Source of the DNA: Williamsia deligens
GTDB taxonomy: Bacteria > Actinomycetota > Actinomycetes > Mycobacteriales > Mycobacteriaceae
NCBI RefSeq assembly: GCF_024171765.1
Contig: NZ_JAMTCI010000004.1
Span: 62,001 to 126,000 of the forward strand
Reading direction: 5' to 3'
DNA: 64,000 bases
Shown here: piece by piece, positions 45,493 to 54,644 of the stretch
Position numbering within the stretch: the stretch's first letter is position 1
Layout: every line of letters begins with the position of its first letter
Translations under genes and position numbers: made by a program
Notes under the pieces: model-generated
The model's database searches: none
What the model was told of the DNA's origin: nothing
The model's input: only the letters and a program-made list of their open reading frames with translations

Positions 45493-47037
45493 TCAGCGGA
45501 AGCTGAGCGGTTCGTCCCCCCAGGCCGACCGCAGTGCGACGTCGACGTCGTCGACACGGTCGTGCTCGTCGATCACCAACACCGCGCGCGAGGTCGTGTC
45601 GTACGGCGGCCACACCGGGTCGGCATGGTCCCCCGTCGGTCGTCCCGTCGCGGCGAACGACGTCCATCGACGCTGGACCCGTCGGGACATCCGACGAGCG
45701 GCGCGGTGGCCGCCCAGGATGAACTCGACGCTGCGCCGCGCCGACCGCACCCCACCGAACACGTATCCGAGTTCGGTGGCGTGCGTCGCCCCGATACCCA
45801 GGGCCTTGAGCAGCGGAGACGCCCAGTCCCAGCGGTAGAGGTAGACCGGCGCGACGGTGCTGTGGCCCTCGGCGAGCCAGACCGTCGGCATCCGGAACGC
45901 CAGGTCGCGGGCGACGGCGAGACCGCGGGATCTGTCGCGGACGCGCGCATAGGCGGTCATCACGTCCTGCTCGGCCGGGATCACCAGCTCCGGTCGCTCG
46001 ACGGCGATCTGGGAGAACATCGCGCGGATCGCGTCGGACTTGATCGGGATGATCGGTGACCGGATCAGCCGGAACAGTGCGGCCTCGTGCTTGTTCGTCC
46101 CGATCAGCAACGGGACCGGCGTCGCCCGTCCCGCGCGGAACGCGTCGACGGGGTACTCGGGGACGAGGTCGCCGTCCACGACGGGCGCGAAGGCCAGACG
46201 CCCGGGACTCGTCGTCGGCACCGCGTCGAACAGTTCGGCCGACGCCTCGAGCAGCGTGCGCACCGGCAGGTCGCGGAGCCGACCGATCACGGCGGGGCCC
46301 ACGCCGAGTTCGTGCATGAACTGCTCGGCGACGATGCGCGCGCGCTCGGCGTCGTAGATCGACGTGGCGGGCGAGCTCTGGGCGATGGCGCGGTGGAAGA
46401 GTCCTCGGGCGGAGGGGACGGTCATCAGCGTGGTGACCATCCCGCCGCCGGCCGACTCGCCGAAGACGGTGACCGAGTCGGGATCGCCACCGAAGGCCGC
46501 GATCGAGTCCCGCACCCACTCCAGGGCGGCGATGACGTCGCGCAGTGCGAGGTTGCTGTCGAACCGGTTGTCGTCGTCGGCGAACGCCCCGAGTTCGAGG
46601 AACCCGAACGGCCCCAGCCGGTGGTTGACGGTCACGAGCACGACGTCGCCGTCGAGGACCAGGCGCGCACCGTCGTAGAGCGGCTGCGTCGCGGACCCGA
46701 CGATGTACGCCCCGCCGTGGATCCACACCATCACGGGCCGGAGATGGTCCGGGGTCGCCGACGGTGGTGCCGCGACGTTGAGCACCAGGCAGTCCTCGGA
46801 GACGGTGACGCCCTCCCCGAGGTCGAACATGGGGAACCGTGGTTGCGGTGCGGCGTGACCGAAGCGGGTGGAGTCGCGGACCTCGGACCACGCCTGCGGG
46901 GGCTGCGGGGCGCGCCACCGCAACTCACCGACGGGTGGCGCCGCGAACGGGATCCCCTTCCACCGCCGGATGCCGGTGCCGGGATCGACCGAGCCGCGGA
47001 CGGGGCCGTGGGCGGTGACGACGTCGAGAGAACTCAC
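45493..47037 (-). CDS. type B carboxylesterase
   Basis: 514 residues, a carboxylesterase/lipase of the cholinesterase-like family. The oxyanion segment MVWIHGGAYIVGSA and the nucleophile elbow VTVFGESAGGGMVTTL (Ser) are typical, with SEDCLVLNVAAP before them. There is no signal peptide, so it should act inside the cell on short esters or amides. The start (GTG at 47037) has GGGAGG upstream and gives SSLDVVTAHGPVRG, the usual first strand. It follows the DUF3556 gene by 21 nt and is probably cotranscribed with it. Confidence 0.9.
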   Translation of the reverse strand: MSSLDVVTAHGPVRGSVDPGTGIRRWKGIPFAAPPVGELRWRAPQPPQAWSEVRDSTRFGHAAPQPRFPMFDLGEGVTVSEDCLVLNVAAPPSATPDHLRPVMVWIHGGAYIVGSATQPLYDGARLVLDGDVVLVTVNHRLGPFGFLELGAFADDDNRFDSNLALRDVIAALEWVRDSIAAFGGDPDSVTVFGESAGGGMVTTLMTVPSARGLFHRAIAQSSPATSIYDAERARIVAEQFMHELGVGPAVIGRLRDLPVRTLLEASAELFDAVPTTSPGRLAFAPVVDGDLVPEYPVDAFRAGRATPVPLLIGTNKHEAALFRLIRSPIIPIKSDAIRAMFSQIAVERPELVIPAEQDVMTAYARVRDRSRGLAVARDLAFRMPTVWLAEGHSTVAPVYLYRWDWASPLLKALGIGATHATELGYVFGGVRSARRSVEFILGGHRAARRMSRRVQRRWTSFAATGRPTGDHADPVWPPYDTTSRAVLVIDEHDRVDDVDVALRSAWGDEPLSFR

Positions 47038-47058
47038 GTCGACATCCTCCCCGATGGC

Positions 47059-48807
47059 TCACGCCTGCTGTTCGGCCGCTCCCCTCTCCCAGGTCACGGT
47101 GACGGGGATGTCGTCCTCCCACGGCTGTCGGGTCACCAGGTCGGCCACGCGGACCTCGCCCCGTTCGAACTCACCCGTCGCCGCGTCCACCAGTCGGTAC
47201 CGCTGGCGCTGCCGATGGATCGGCTGCGCCTCGAGCAGCACGACGCGGACCTCCCCCGGCTCGAATGCGCATCGGCGCTGCAGCGCCGCGATCAACTGCT
47301 CGTTCGACAGATGGCCGTCGCCGAAGTTCCACCCCATCGCCATGCTGCAGATCCGCTCACCGTCGGTGAGGACGTACTCGGATTCGTCCCTGCCGGCCAT
47401 GGCGCGGTGCGCCAGGGTGAACAGCGCCCGACCGTGGGAGTTGAAGGCGCGGAACGCGTATCCCTTGTACATCGCGATCTGTGCGCCCTCGAGCCCGCCG
47501 TAGACCCGCTCGAGCTGGGAGGCCGGCAACGCCGCGATCGAGACGATCCCCGCCTCGAGTCTCGCCGACGCCGCCGGGGTGATGCACCACAGCCCGGTGT
47601 CCCAGTTGCCGGCGTAGTAGCGCATGCCGGGCAGGAACGAGACCATGTCGGGGCGGAGGTTGCCCAGCACGACCACCCCTGCCGACACGACCACGAGAGC
47701 GATCACCCACCCCGGGTTCTCGATGTCACCGAGCCCGACGCCGGCGTGGCCGACGAAGAGCGCGAGGACGCCGAACATCATGAAGACGTTCCACTCCAGC
47801 GGGACGCCCATGGGTATCGCCGACAGGATCGCGAAGTGGAACAGCAGCAGGATCGTCGCGGCCACCCAGGTGAGCGGCCCGCCGTCGGATGCGAACAGGA
47901 CCAGCCCGACGCACATCTCGATCACCGTGCTGGCGTGGGCGATCCACCGCGCGCGGCGTCCGGGGCGCAGGTCGTCGGGGAAGTTCTCGAAGAACGACTG
48001 CTTGAGGCGGCGGGTCCGGATGATCGGGTTGTTCGACATCATGGTGGCGATCACGAACGGGAAGTGTTTGTTCAGCTTCGATGTCGCCGCGCCGATCCAG
48101 ATCACGACGAAGATCAGCTTCGCGGCGACGACGGCGTCGGGTGCGGCGAACAGGAACGCGACAGCGAATGCGCCGTACACCTCGCCGCGCGCGGCGAGGA
48201 ACACCGTCTTGTCCCGCAGACCGATGACCGCGAGCAGGCCCAGGATGCTCCCGATCTGCCAGAGCGGGAGCAGGCCGACCGTCGTGTCCAGGGCGGGGAC
48301 CGGTCCGGTGCCGCCGCTGACGAGGGCGACCACGAGCATCACCAGCAGCGCGCCGTACACGGCGACGTCGACGACCCCGCGTTCGTCGCCCCGGGTGAGC
48401 GGCACTCGTCCCGGCCACGGTGGCTGGCGGATGGTCCGTGGCCGCAGCCAGTAGAGGATCGACCCCATCGGCGGGAAGAACCGGTTGTTCAGCGGCCCGA
48501 ACCCGCAGCCGAGGCCGACGACCTCGAACAGCATCGTGAAGAGCACGACCTTCTGGAAGACGATCGGTTCGGCGTAGGACCCGGCGATGTCGGTGATGCC
48601 GGCGACGCCCGGCGTCACGGTGGCGACAGTCCAGGCCACCACGATGTAGACGGCGATCTTGGCGACGTAGAACAGGTGCAGCACGACGGGCGTGCCGAAG
48701 CCGACCTCCGCCCAGTGCACCGCCATCGGGCGGAGCTTCTCCGCACGCGTGCCCCTGCTCCACCGCTCGAAGTCGACGTCGGGGGTGTCCTGCGTGATGA
48801 AGCCCAT
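47059..48807 (-). CDS. DUF3556 multipass membrane protein
   Basis: About 582 residues of the DUF3556 family, found mainly in mycolata. It has roughly eight or nine hydrophobic segments (for example FYVAKIAVYIVVAWTVA, VVDVAVYGALLVMLVVAL, GVGLGDIENPGWVIALVVV). A C-terminal soluble region follows (FLPGMRYYAGNWDTGLWC onward). Function is unknown; an envelope-lipid role would fit the distribution. ATG 48807 is preferred; a GTG at 48813 is possible. A perfect palindrome sits 18 bp upstream, so it is probably repressor-controlled. Confidence 0.82.
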   Translation of the reverse strand: MGFITQDTPDVDFERWSRGTRAEKLRPMAVHWAEVGFGTPVVLHLFYVAKIAVYIVVAWTVATVTPGVAGITDIAGSYAEPIVFQKVVLFTMLFEVVGLGCGFGPLNNRFFPPMGSILYWLRPRTIRQPPWPGRVPLTRGDERGVVDVAVYGALLVMLVVALVSGGTGPVPALDTTVGLLPLWQIGSILGLLAVIGLRDKTVFLAARGEVYGAFAVAFLFAAPDAVVAAKLIFVVIWIGAATSKLNKHFPFVIATMMSNNPIIRTRRLKQSFFENFPDDLRPGRRARWIAHASTVIEMCVGLVLFASDGGPLTWVAATILLLFHFAILSAIPMGVPLEWNVFMMFGVLALFVGHAGVGLGDIENPGWVIALVVVSAGVVVLGNLRPDMVSFLPGMRYYAGNWDTGLWCITPAASARLEAGIVSIAALPASQLERVYGGLEGAQIAMYKGYAFRAFNSHGRALFTLAHRAMAGRDESEYVLTDGERICSMAMGWNFGDGHLSNEQLIAALQRRCAFEPGEVRVVLLEAQPIHRQRQRYRLVDAATGEFERGEVRVADLVTRQPWEDDIPVTVTWERGAAEQQA

Positions 48808-48825
48808 GGACACAACACGGTAGCA

Positions 48826-48843
48826 ACCAAGCGCTCGCTTGGT
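48826..48843. promoter_or_regulatory. palindromic operator candidate upstream of DUF3556
   Basis: ACCAAGCGCTCGCTTGGT has perfect 8-bp arms around a 2-bp centre. It lies beside a -10-like TACCGT of the DUF3556 promoter. The form suits a TetR-family dimer. The spacing differs from the KstR2 box, so the regulator is unknown. Confidence 0.5.
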
Positions 48844-48892
48844 GACGACTTCGTCGGTGGATGCGACGGCTGCGTGTACCGTCTGCCGCGAT

Positions 48893-49094
48893 GTCGGTGC
48901 ACCCCGGCGTCACGCCGCCTGCGGCGTGGCCTCGCGGGTGCGGCAAGAGGGAATCCGGTGCGAGACCGGAACTGCCCCGCAGCGGTGATCGGGAACGACG
49001 CGACAGAAGAGCACTGGCGGAAGCCGGGAAGCAGTCGCAGGTAGGAGGCGCCTCGTCCGAGGCGTCGCGCCCGGGAGTCCGAAGACCTGCCGAC
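48893..49094 (+). ncRNA. adenosylcobalamin riboswitch
   Basis: GTCGG (48893-48897) can pair with CCGAC (49090-49094) as P1. Between them are the conserved B12 elements AAGAGGGAATCCGGTG, the paired CCGG, CTGCCCCGC and the GAGTCCGAAGACCTGCC end. These are diagnostic of cobalamin riboswitches. It precedes an ABC importer, and high cobalamin would be expected to shut this off. The 329-bp gap from 48814 also holds the DUF3556 operator. Confidence 0.92.
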
Positions 49095-49222
49095 GTCGGC
49101 CGCGCCGGAGATGGCGCGACCGCTCATCGGTCCCGTGGGACATGGCCGGTGCGGCACAGCCCTGGGGCGCCCCTGGCCGTCTGCACCCGTCGTCGCCCAC
49201 GCACGACGGGAAGAGGCCCCGG

Positions 49223-50259
49223 GTGCACATCGGCAGACGCCGCATGGCCGCGCTGCTGATCGTCGGCGTCGTGATCCTGGTCGCCGTCGCGCTGCTCGGC
49301 ATCGTCGTCGGGAGTGTGTCGGTCCCCGTTCCCGATGCGCTCGGGTACCTGTGGGCGCAGACCGTCGGCGGGTCCGTCCCCCGGGATGCGCTCCCCGACT
49401 TCCGCATCGTCGTCGACTCCCGACTGCCCCGTGTCCTGACCGGCGCTGCTGCGGGTGCCGGGCTCGGTGTGGCGGGCGTCGTGGTGCAGGCGGTGGTGCG
49501 CAACGCGCTCGCCGACCCGTACGTGCTGGGCATCTCCTCGGGTGCGTCGGTGGGCGCGACGACTGTCGTCCTCTTCGGTGCGCTCGGCGGGCTGGGCATC
49601 TACGCACTGCCGTCCGCGGCGTTCCTCGGTGCGGTCGTCGCGACGGCGCTCGTGTTGATGCTCGCGCGGACGCCGTCGGGCCTGGAGCCGCTGCGTCTGG
49701 TGTTGATGGGAACCGCGCTGGGATACGGCTTCTCGGCGATCACGACCGTGCTGGTCTGCCTCGCCCCCGCGGGCGACGCCGCCCGCAGCGTGATGTTCTG
49801 GCTGCTGGGCAGCCTCGCAGCCGCCGACTGGCATTCGGTGTGGCTCGTCGGGGCTGTGGCTGTCGCGGGGTCGGCAGCTGCGCTCGTCGGTGCCCGTCAC
49901 CTGGACGCCCTGGCCATGGGAGACGACGTCGCAGCCAGCCTGGGCGTGCACGCGGGACGTTTCCGACTGGCACTGTTCCTCGGCGCGGCGGCTGTCGTCG
50001 GGGTGATCGTGTCCGTCTGCGGCGCCATCGGTTTCGTCGGACTCGTCCTCCCCCACGTCGCCCGCCTGCTCGTCGGCTCGGATCATCGGCGCGTACTCCT
50101 GCTCACCCCGGTCCTCGGTGCGGTGTTCCTCGTGCTGGCCGACATCGTCGCCCGCACCGTGGTCCCTCCCCACGAGCTGCCGATCGGCGCGGTCACGGCT
50201 GCGGTCGGCGTCCCCGTGTTCGTCGCGTTGATGATGCGCAGACTGCGAACGGTCGCGGT

Positions 50260-50263
<4 letters not shown>
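49223..50263 (+). CDS. FecCD/BtuC-type ABC transporter permease
   Basis: 346 residues from the GTG at 49223, which has GGGAAGAGG upstream. A longer ATG start at 49142 adds 27 residues that look unlike the family. About ten hydrophobic helices and the signatures VLTGAAAGAGLGVAGVVVQ, NALADPYVLGISSGASVGA and GFVGLVLPHVARLL identify a type II import permease for corrinoids or iron-siderophores. Control by the cobalamin riboswitch points to vitamin B12 or cobinamide. It overlaps the ATPase gene as GTGA. Confidence 0.92.
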
Positions 50264-51035
<772 letters not shown>

Positions 51036-51039
<4 letters not shown>

Positions 51040-52067
51040 CACCCACAGACACCGGGACGACACGCATCCGGACCCTGGTCGTGGTGATGGTGATGACGCT
51101 CGGCGCGGCCGGGTGCGGAGCCCGCGTGCAGGACGCCCCCGCCGCGTCGGAGTCCGCGAGTCCGGTCACCGTCAGCAACTGCCGTGCGCCGCTCACGATC
51201 CCGACCACACCCACCCGAGCTGTCACCAACGACACCGGCATCACGGAGATGCTGTTCGCCCTCGGTCTCACCGACCGCATGGCCGGGTACACGACCTACG
51301 AGGGCAAGGAGCGCGACATCGCGTCGTCGCCGTGGCGCGACGACTTCGCGCGGGTCCGTTCGTTGGGCACCGCGTTCACCCGCGAGACGATCCAGGCCGC
51401 TGACCCCGACTTCGTCTTCGCCGGGTGGAACTACGGGTTCAAGGAGTCGACGGGCGTGACGCCCGACTGGATCCGGAGCATCGGCGCGACGCCGTATCAG
51501 CTCACCGAGGCGTGTCGCCAACCCGGTTCGACACGACGGGGCATCGTGCGTCCCCTCGAGGCGCTGTACGACGACCTGACCAATCTCGGCTCGGTGTTCG
51601 GTGTACGCGACCGGGCCGCGGAGCTCGTGCGCGGCTACCGCGCCGAGGTCGCCCGCGCATCGGCGCAGGCGCCCGCGTCGGATCGCCGGGCGAGGGTGTT
51701 CGTCTTCGACAGCGCCGACCCGTCACCGTTCACGGCCGGGGGAACCGCAGGGCCCGACGACATCATCGAGAAGGCCGGCGGCAGCAACATCTTCCACGGA
51801 CTCGACGACTCGTGGACCACGGTGTCGTGGGAAGCCGCGGCACGCGCAGATCCACAGGTGATCGTCATCGTCGACTACGGAGCGGGCGCCGGGAACACCG
51901 CGCAGGCCAAGATCGACGCGTTGCGCGCACAGCCGCTCATGGCGGGCACCACCGCTGTCCGTGAGGGCAACTACGTCGTGTATCCCTACGCCGCCCTGGT
52001 CGAGAGTCCGCGCAACCCGGCGACGGTCACCGCACTCGCCGCGTACCTGCGCGGCAAGGGGTTCTGA
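51036..52067 (+). CDS. periplasmic-binding lipoprotein (BtuF/FecB-like)
   Basis: 343 residues. It has a basic N-terminus, a hydrophobic core LVVVMVMTLGAAGC and a Cys in a lipobox-like context, so it is probably a membrane-anchored lipoprotein. Type III binding-protein features are RAVTNDTGITEMLFALGLTDRMAGY, IQAADPDFVFAGWNYG and the C-terminal half after VFVFDSADPSPF. GTG start with GGAGAGAA upstream, overlapping the ATPase stop. It should capture a corrinoid outside the membrane; an iron chelate is the alternative. It abuts the convergent LLM gene. Confidence 0.9.
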
Positions 52068-53093
52068 TCACCGGTGTCGGGGGCTCCAACCGAGAGCGGG
52101 ACCGAGTCGCGTGGCCAGGTCCTCGATGATCTGCGCGTAGTCGGCCTCGTCGAACGAGAACGGCAGCGCGAAGGCGACCTCGTCGGCGCCCTGGAACCCG
52201 GCGTGTGACCACAAGGTCTCGGCGAGCTCGTCGGACGTGCCGACGAGGTCCGGGGCGAACAGCATCCGGCGGGGTCCCTGGGGTTCGCGTGTCCGTGGGA
52301 GGCGGGTGTCGGCGTACTCGCGGTACTTGCGCACCTGGTCGGGCGTGGCCGAATCGGTCGGGATCACCACCAGCCCCTGCGACACCCGCGCGCGCTGCGG
52401 GGCGGGGTGGTGGGCGCGATAGGCGGCGATCTGCTCGCCCTGGATGGTCGCGAAGTCCGTGGAGTCACTGCCCTCGGTGGTGACGACCGACGAGGTCAGG
52501 TAGTTCAGCCCCTGCTCACCCGCCCAGATCGCCGACGACAACCCACCGCCGTACCAGACCCGGTCGGCCAGCCCCGGGGCGTGCGGTTGCACTCGGCGCG
52601 AGAAGTTCTCGATGCCCACGGTGCCCTCGAAGTCCGAGGCGGGCTCGCCGCGCAGGCACCGCATCAGGCGCAGTACCCGTTCCTTGGAGAAGTCCTCGAC
52701 ATCGTGCGTGTCGGGGTACAGCGTGTGCTTGTAGTCGTCGTAGCGCATCGGGGTGCCCACGGACACACCGGGATTGACCCGACCGTCCGACAGGAGGTCG
52801 ACGGTGGCGAGGTCCTCGGCGAGGCGCATCGGGTTCTCGAGCCCGAGGGGGATGACCGCGGTGCCCAGTTCGATGCGGCTGGTCCTCATCGCGGCCGCCG
52901 CCATGATCGCCACCGGCGACGAGATCCCGTACTGCAGGTGCCGGCATCGCAGCCAGACGCTGTCGAACCCGAGCTGTTCGGCCCGCTCGATGGTCCGGAT
53001 GGTCTCGAGGTGCCCCTCCCGCGGATCGTCGCCGTCGAACCGTCCGATGGTCAGGAAGCCCAGCTTCCGTAGTGGCTGTCCTGCGACCGGCAT
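52068..53093 (-). CDS. LLM-class (F420 or FMN) flavin-dependent oxidoreductase
   Basis: 341 residues with the luciferase-like TIM barrel: KLGFLTIGRFDGDDP at the start, GFDSVWLRCRHLQYG, the conserved SSPVAIMAAAAMRTSRIELGTAV and LAEDLATVDLLSDGRV. Cofactor may be F420 or FMN; which one cannot be decided. The GTG at 53102 is an alternative start. It follows the alpha/beta hydrolase gene by 21 nt in the same direction, which suggests an oxidation-plus-hydrolysis pathway of unknown substrate under TetR control. Confidence 0.87.
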   Translation of the reverse strand: MPVAGQPLRKLGFLTIGRFDGDDPREGHLETIRTIERAEQLGFDSVWLRCRHLQYGISSPVAIMAAAAMRTSRIELGTAVIPLGLENPMRLAEDLATVDLLSDGRVNPGVSVGTPMRYDDYKHTLYPDTHDVEDFSKERVLRLMRCLRGEPASDFEGTVGIENFSRRVQPHAPGLADRVWYGGGLSSAIWAGEQGLNYLTSSVVTTEGSDSTDFATIQGEQIAAYRAHHPAPQRARVSQGLVVIPTDSATPDQVRKYREYADTRLPRTREPQGPRRMLFAPDLVGTSDELAETLWSHAGFQGADEVAFALPFSFDEADYAQIIEDLATRLGPALGWSPRHR

Positions 53094-53114
53094 GGTCGGC
53101 ACTCCTCCCCGCCG

Positions 53115-53960
53115 TCAGGTCGACGGCGACACCCTCCCGGCCACCTCGGCCCAGAACGCCATGATCGCACCGGCCGTCGCGACGGGCTGTTCGAGTGCGG
53201 GGATCACGCGCGCGCCGCCGATAGTGACCACCCGGGCGTCGTGCATCACATCGGCGGCACCCTGCGCCTGCACGCCGGTCCACTCACCTCGGTCGTCGGT
53301 GGCGACCAGCAACGTCGGACAGGCGATCTGCCGCGCAGCGGGGAGCAGATCGGTCCGGTTCAGGATGGCGGTGCGGACCGCGGTGATCATCGAGCGGCCG
53401 GACCTCCTGAGCGAGTCGTCGAGCAGAGCGACTGCTTCCGGGTCGCTCCGCCGGGTGTGATCGGTGAACAAGGTCTCGATGATCGCCGAGCGCACGGGCC
53501 CCCGAGGTCCGATCAGCCGGTAGAGCGGGAGCAGCAGGCGCACCCTGGCCCGCAGTGCCGGCGGGACCGGGAAGGTCGGGGCACTGATCGCGACGAGGCT
53601 GCGGAGGAGATCCGGCCTGGTCGCGGCGAGGTCCATGCCGACGTGGCCACCCCAGGCCGTCCCCACCCAGTCGACACGGTCGGCGCCCGACCGTTGTCGG
53701 ACCGCCTCGACGACCGCCCCTGCCGCGCGGGCGCATGCCGCGATGTCCGCCGCGTCGCGCAGGGGCTCACTGTCACCCGACGAGGGCGCGTCGACGAGGA
53801 CCAGATCCCGCCCGACCAGGTGAGGGACAAGGCGACCCCAGCTGGCGGAATCGACGAACATGCTGTGCCAGAGCACGACCGGCACACCCGAATCCCCGCT
53901 CCTCTCCCGCGTCTCGATGTGGAGACGGCCGAGCTCGGTGTCGACGAACGAACTGGACAT
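53115..53960 (-). CDS. alpha/beta-fold hydrolase
   Basis: 281 residues. Oxyanion segment VVLWHSMFVDSASWGRLVPHL, nucleophile elbow region DWVGTAWGGHVGMDLA, and the C-terminal CPTLLVATDDRGEWTG and GGARVIPALEQP. The elbow reads G-T-A-W-G-G, where Ser is expected at the Ala position, so the nucleophile may be displaced or lost. GGAG precedes the ATG. It is divergent from a TetR gene, with a promoter and palindrome between them. Confidence 0.82.
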   Translation of the reverse strand: MSSSFVDTELGRLHIETRERSGDSGVPVVLWHSMFVDSASWGRLVPHLVGRDLVLVDAPSSGDSEPLRDAADIAACARAAGAVVEAVRQRSGADRVDWVGTAWGGHVGMDLAATRPDLLRSLVAISAPTFPVPPALRARVRLLLPLYRLIGPRGPVRSAIIETLFTDHTRRSDPEAVALLDDSLRRSGRSMITAVRTAILNRTDLLPAARQIACPTLLVATDDRGEWTGVQAQGAADVMHDARVVTIGGARVIPALEQPVATAGAIMAFWAEVAGRVSPST

Positions 53961-53995
53961 GGCATCTCCTCGGCGGGGGTCTCGCCGATATTGAC

Positions 53996-54024
53996 ATTAC
54001 ACAGAGTCTACCCAATTCTGTCTA
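53996..54024 (-). promoter_or_regulatory. sigma-70-type promoter of the hydrolase-LLM operon
   Basis: On the minus strand -35 TAGACA (54019-54024), a 17-bp spacer and -10 TGTAAT (53996-54001). Each hexamer differs from consensus at one base. The transcript would begin near 53989, 29 nt before the ATG. Confidence 0.6.
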
Positions 54025-54029
54025 GACTC
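54004..54029. promoter_or_regulatory. inverted repeat between divergent TetR and hydrolase genes
   Basis: Arms GAGTCTA (54004-54010) and TAGACTC (54023-54029), 7 bp perfect, with a 12-bp spacer. The left arm falls in the spacer of the hydrolase promoter. The right arm covers its -35 and the TetR -10. It is a good candidate for an autoregulatory TetR operator. Confidence 0.55.
54023..54028 (+). promoter_or_regulatory. -10 box of leaderless promoter (tetR)
   Basis: TAGACT followed by 6 nt and the GTG at 54035. It lies inside the right arm of the inverted repeat. Confidence 0.5.
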
Positions 54030-54034
54030 GAGAC

Positions 54035-54643
54035 GTGGCACGCGAGTACACGTCGACGGTCCGCGCCGAGCGCGCGGAGGCGACCAGGCGCCGGCTGGTG
54101 ACGACGGCGACCGAGATGTTCTGTGCGCGTGGTTGGTCAGCGACGACCATGGCCGACGTCGCCACCGCCGCGGGGATCGCGCGGCAGACGGTCTATCAGC
54201 AGTTCGCCGGCAAGCTCGATCTCCTCGACGCGTGCATCGACCTCGCACTGACCGCAGGGCAGGGCGGCGCCGTGCGTGCTCTCGACGACTATCGCGCGAT
54301 GGGCCACGGGACTCTTGACGCACGCATCACCGCAGGGTCGTCTTGGCTGCGGGGTGCGCACGAGCGCTCGGCGCGCATCCAGAACGTGCTCGATCAGGCC
54401 GCGGTCACCGACGCCGAGGCGGCAGCCCGGCTGCGAGTGCGTGAGCAGAATCGATGGGAGGAGGTGCGTCACGCGGTCTCGCTCATCCTGTCCTCGACAC
54501 CGGACGACGAGCTGGTGGACGCCCTGTGGGTTCTCGCGTCGCGCCGCACCTACCTGATGCTCGTCGACGGGCGCGGATGGACCTCCGCGCGTTGGCAGGA
54601 GTGGTTCGCCGTGCAGACGGGGCACGCGATCACCGACGACTAG
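54035..54643 (+). CDS. TetR/AcrR family transcriptional regulator
   Basis: 202 residues. The N-terminal helix-turn-helix is clear: ATRRRLVTTATEMFCARGWSATTMADVATAAGIARQTVYQQFAGKLDLLDA, residues about 14-64. The C-terminal ligand-binding domain is divergent. It faces the hydrolase-LLM operon across 74 bp containing a palindrome, so local repression is the likely role. GTG start supported by the -10 box. The gene ends one base from the convergent tex gene. Confidence 0.92.
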   Translation: MAREYTSTVRAERAEATRRRLVTTATEMFCARGWSATTMADVATAAGIARQTVYQQFAGKLDLLDACIDLALTAGQGGAVRALDDYRAMGHGTLDARITAGSSWLRGAHERSARIQNVLDQAAVTDAEAAARLRVREQNRWEEVRHAVSLILSSTPDDELVDALWVLASRRTYLMLVDGRGWTSARWQEWFAVQTGHAITDD

Positions 54644-54644
54644 G

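Noticed and set aside
48826-48843. KstR2-type operator
   Set aside because: KstR2 sites have CAAG and CTTG separated by 2 bp; here the separation is 6 bp, so another regulator is more likely.
46087-49044. 985-codon open frame opposite the carboxylesterase and DUF3556 genes
   Set aside because: Low-complexity His/Arg/Asp/Val composition typical of a shadow frame; it also runs into the cobalamin riboswitch.
49142-49222. 27-residue N-terminal extension of the BtuC-like permease
   Set aside because: It is Pro/Ala/Gly-rich and unlike FecCD N-termini, and the GTG at 49223 has a better ribosome site.
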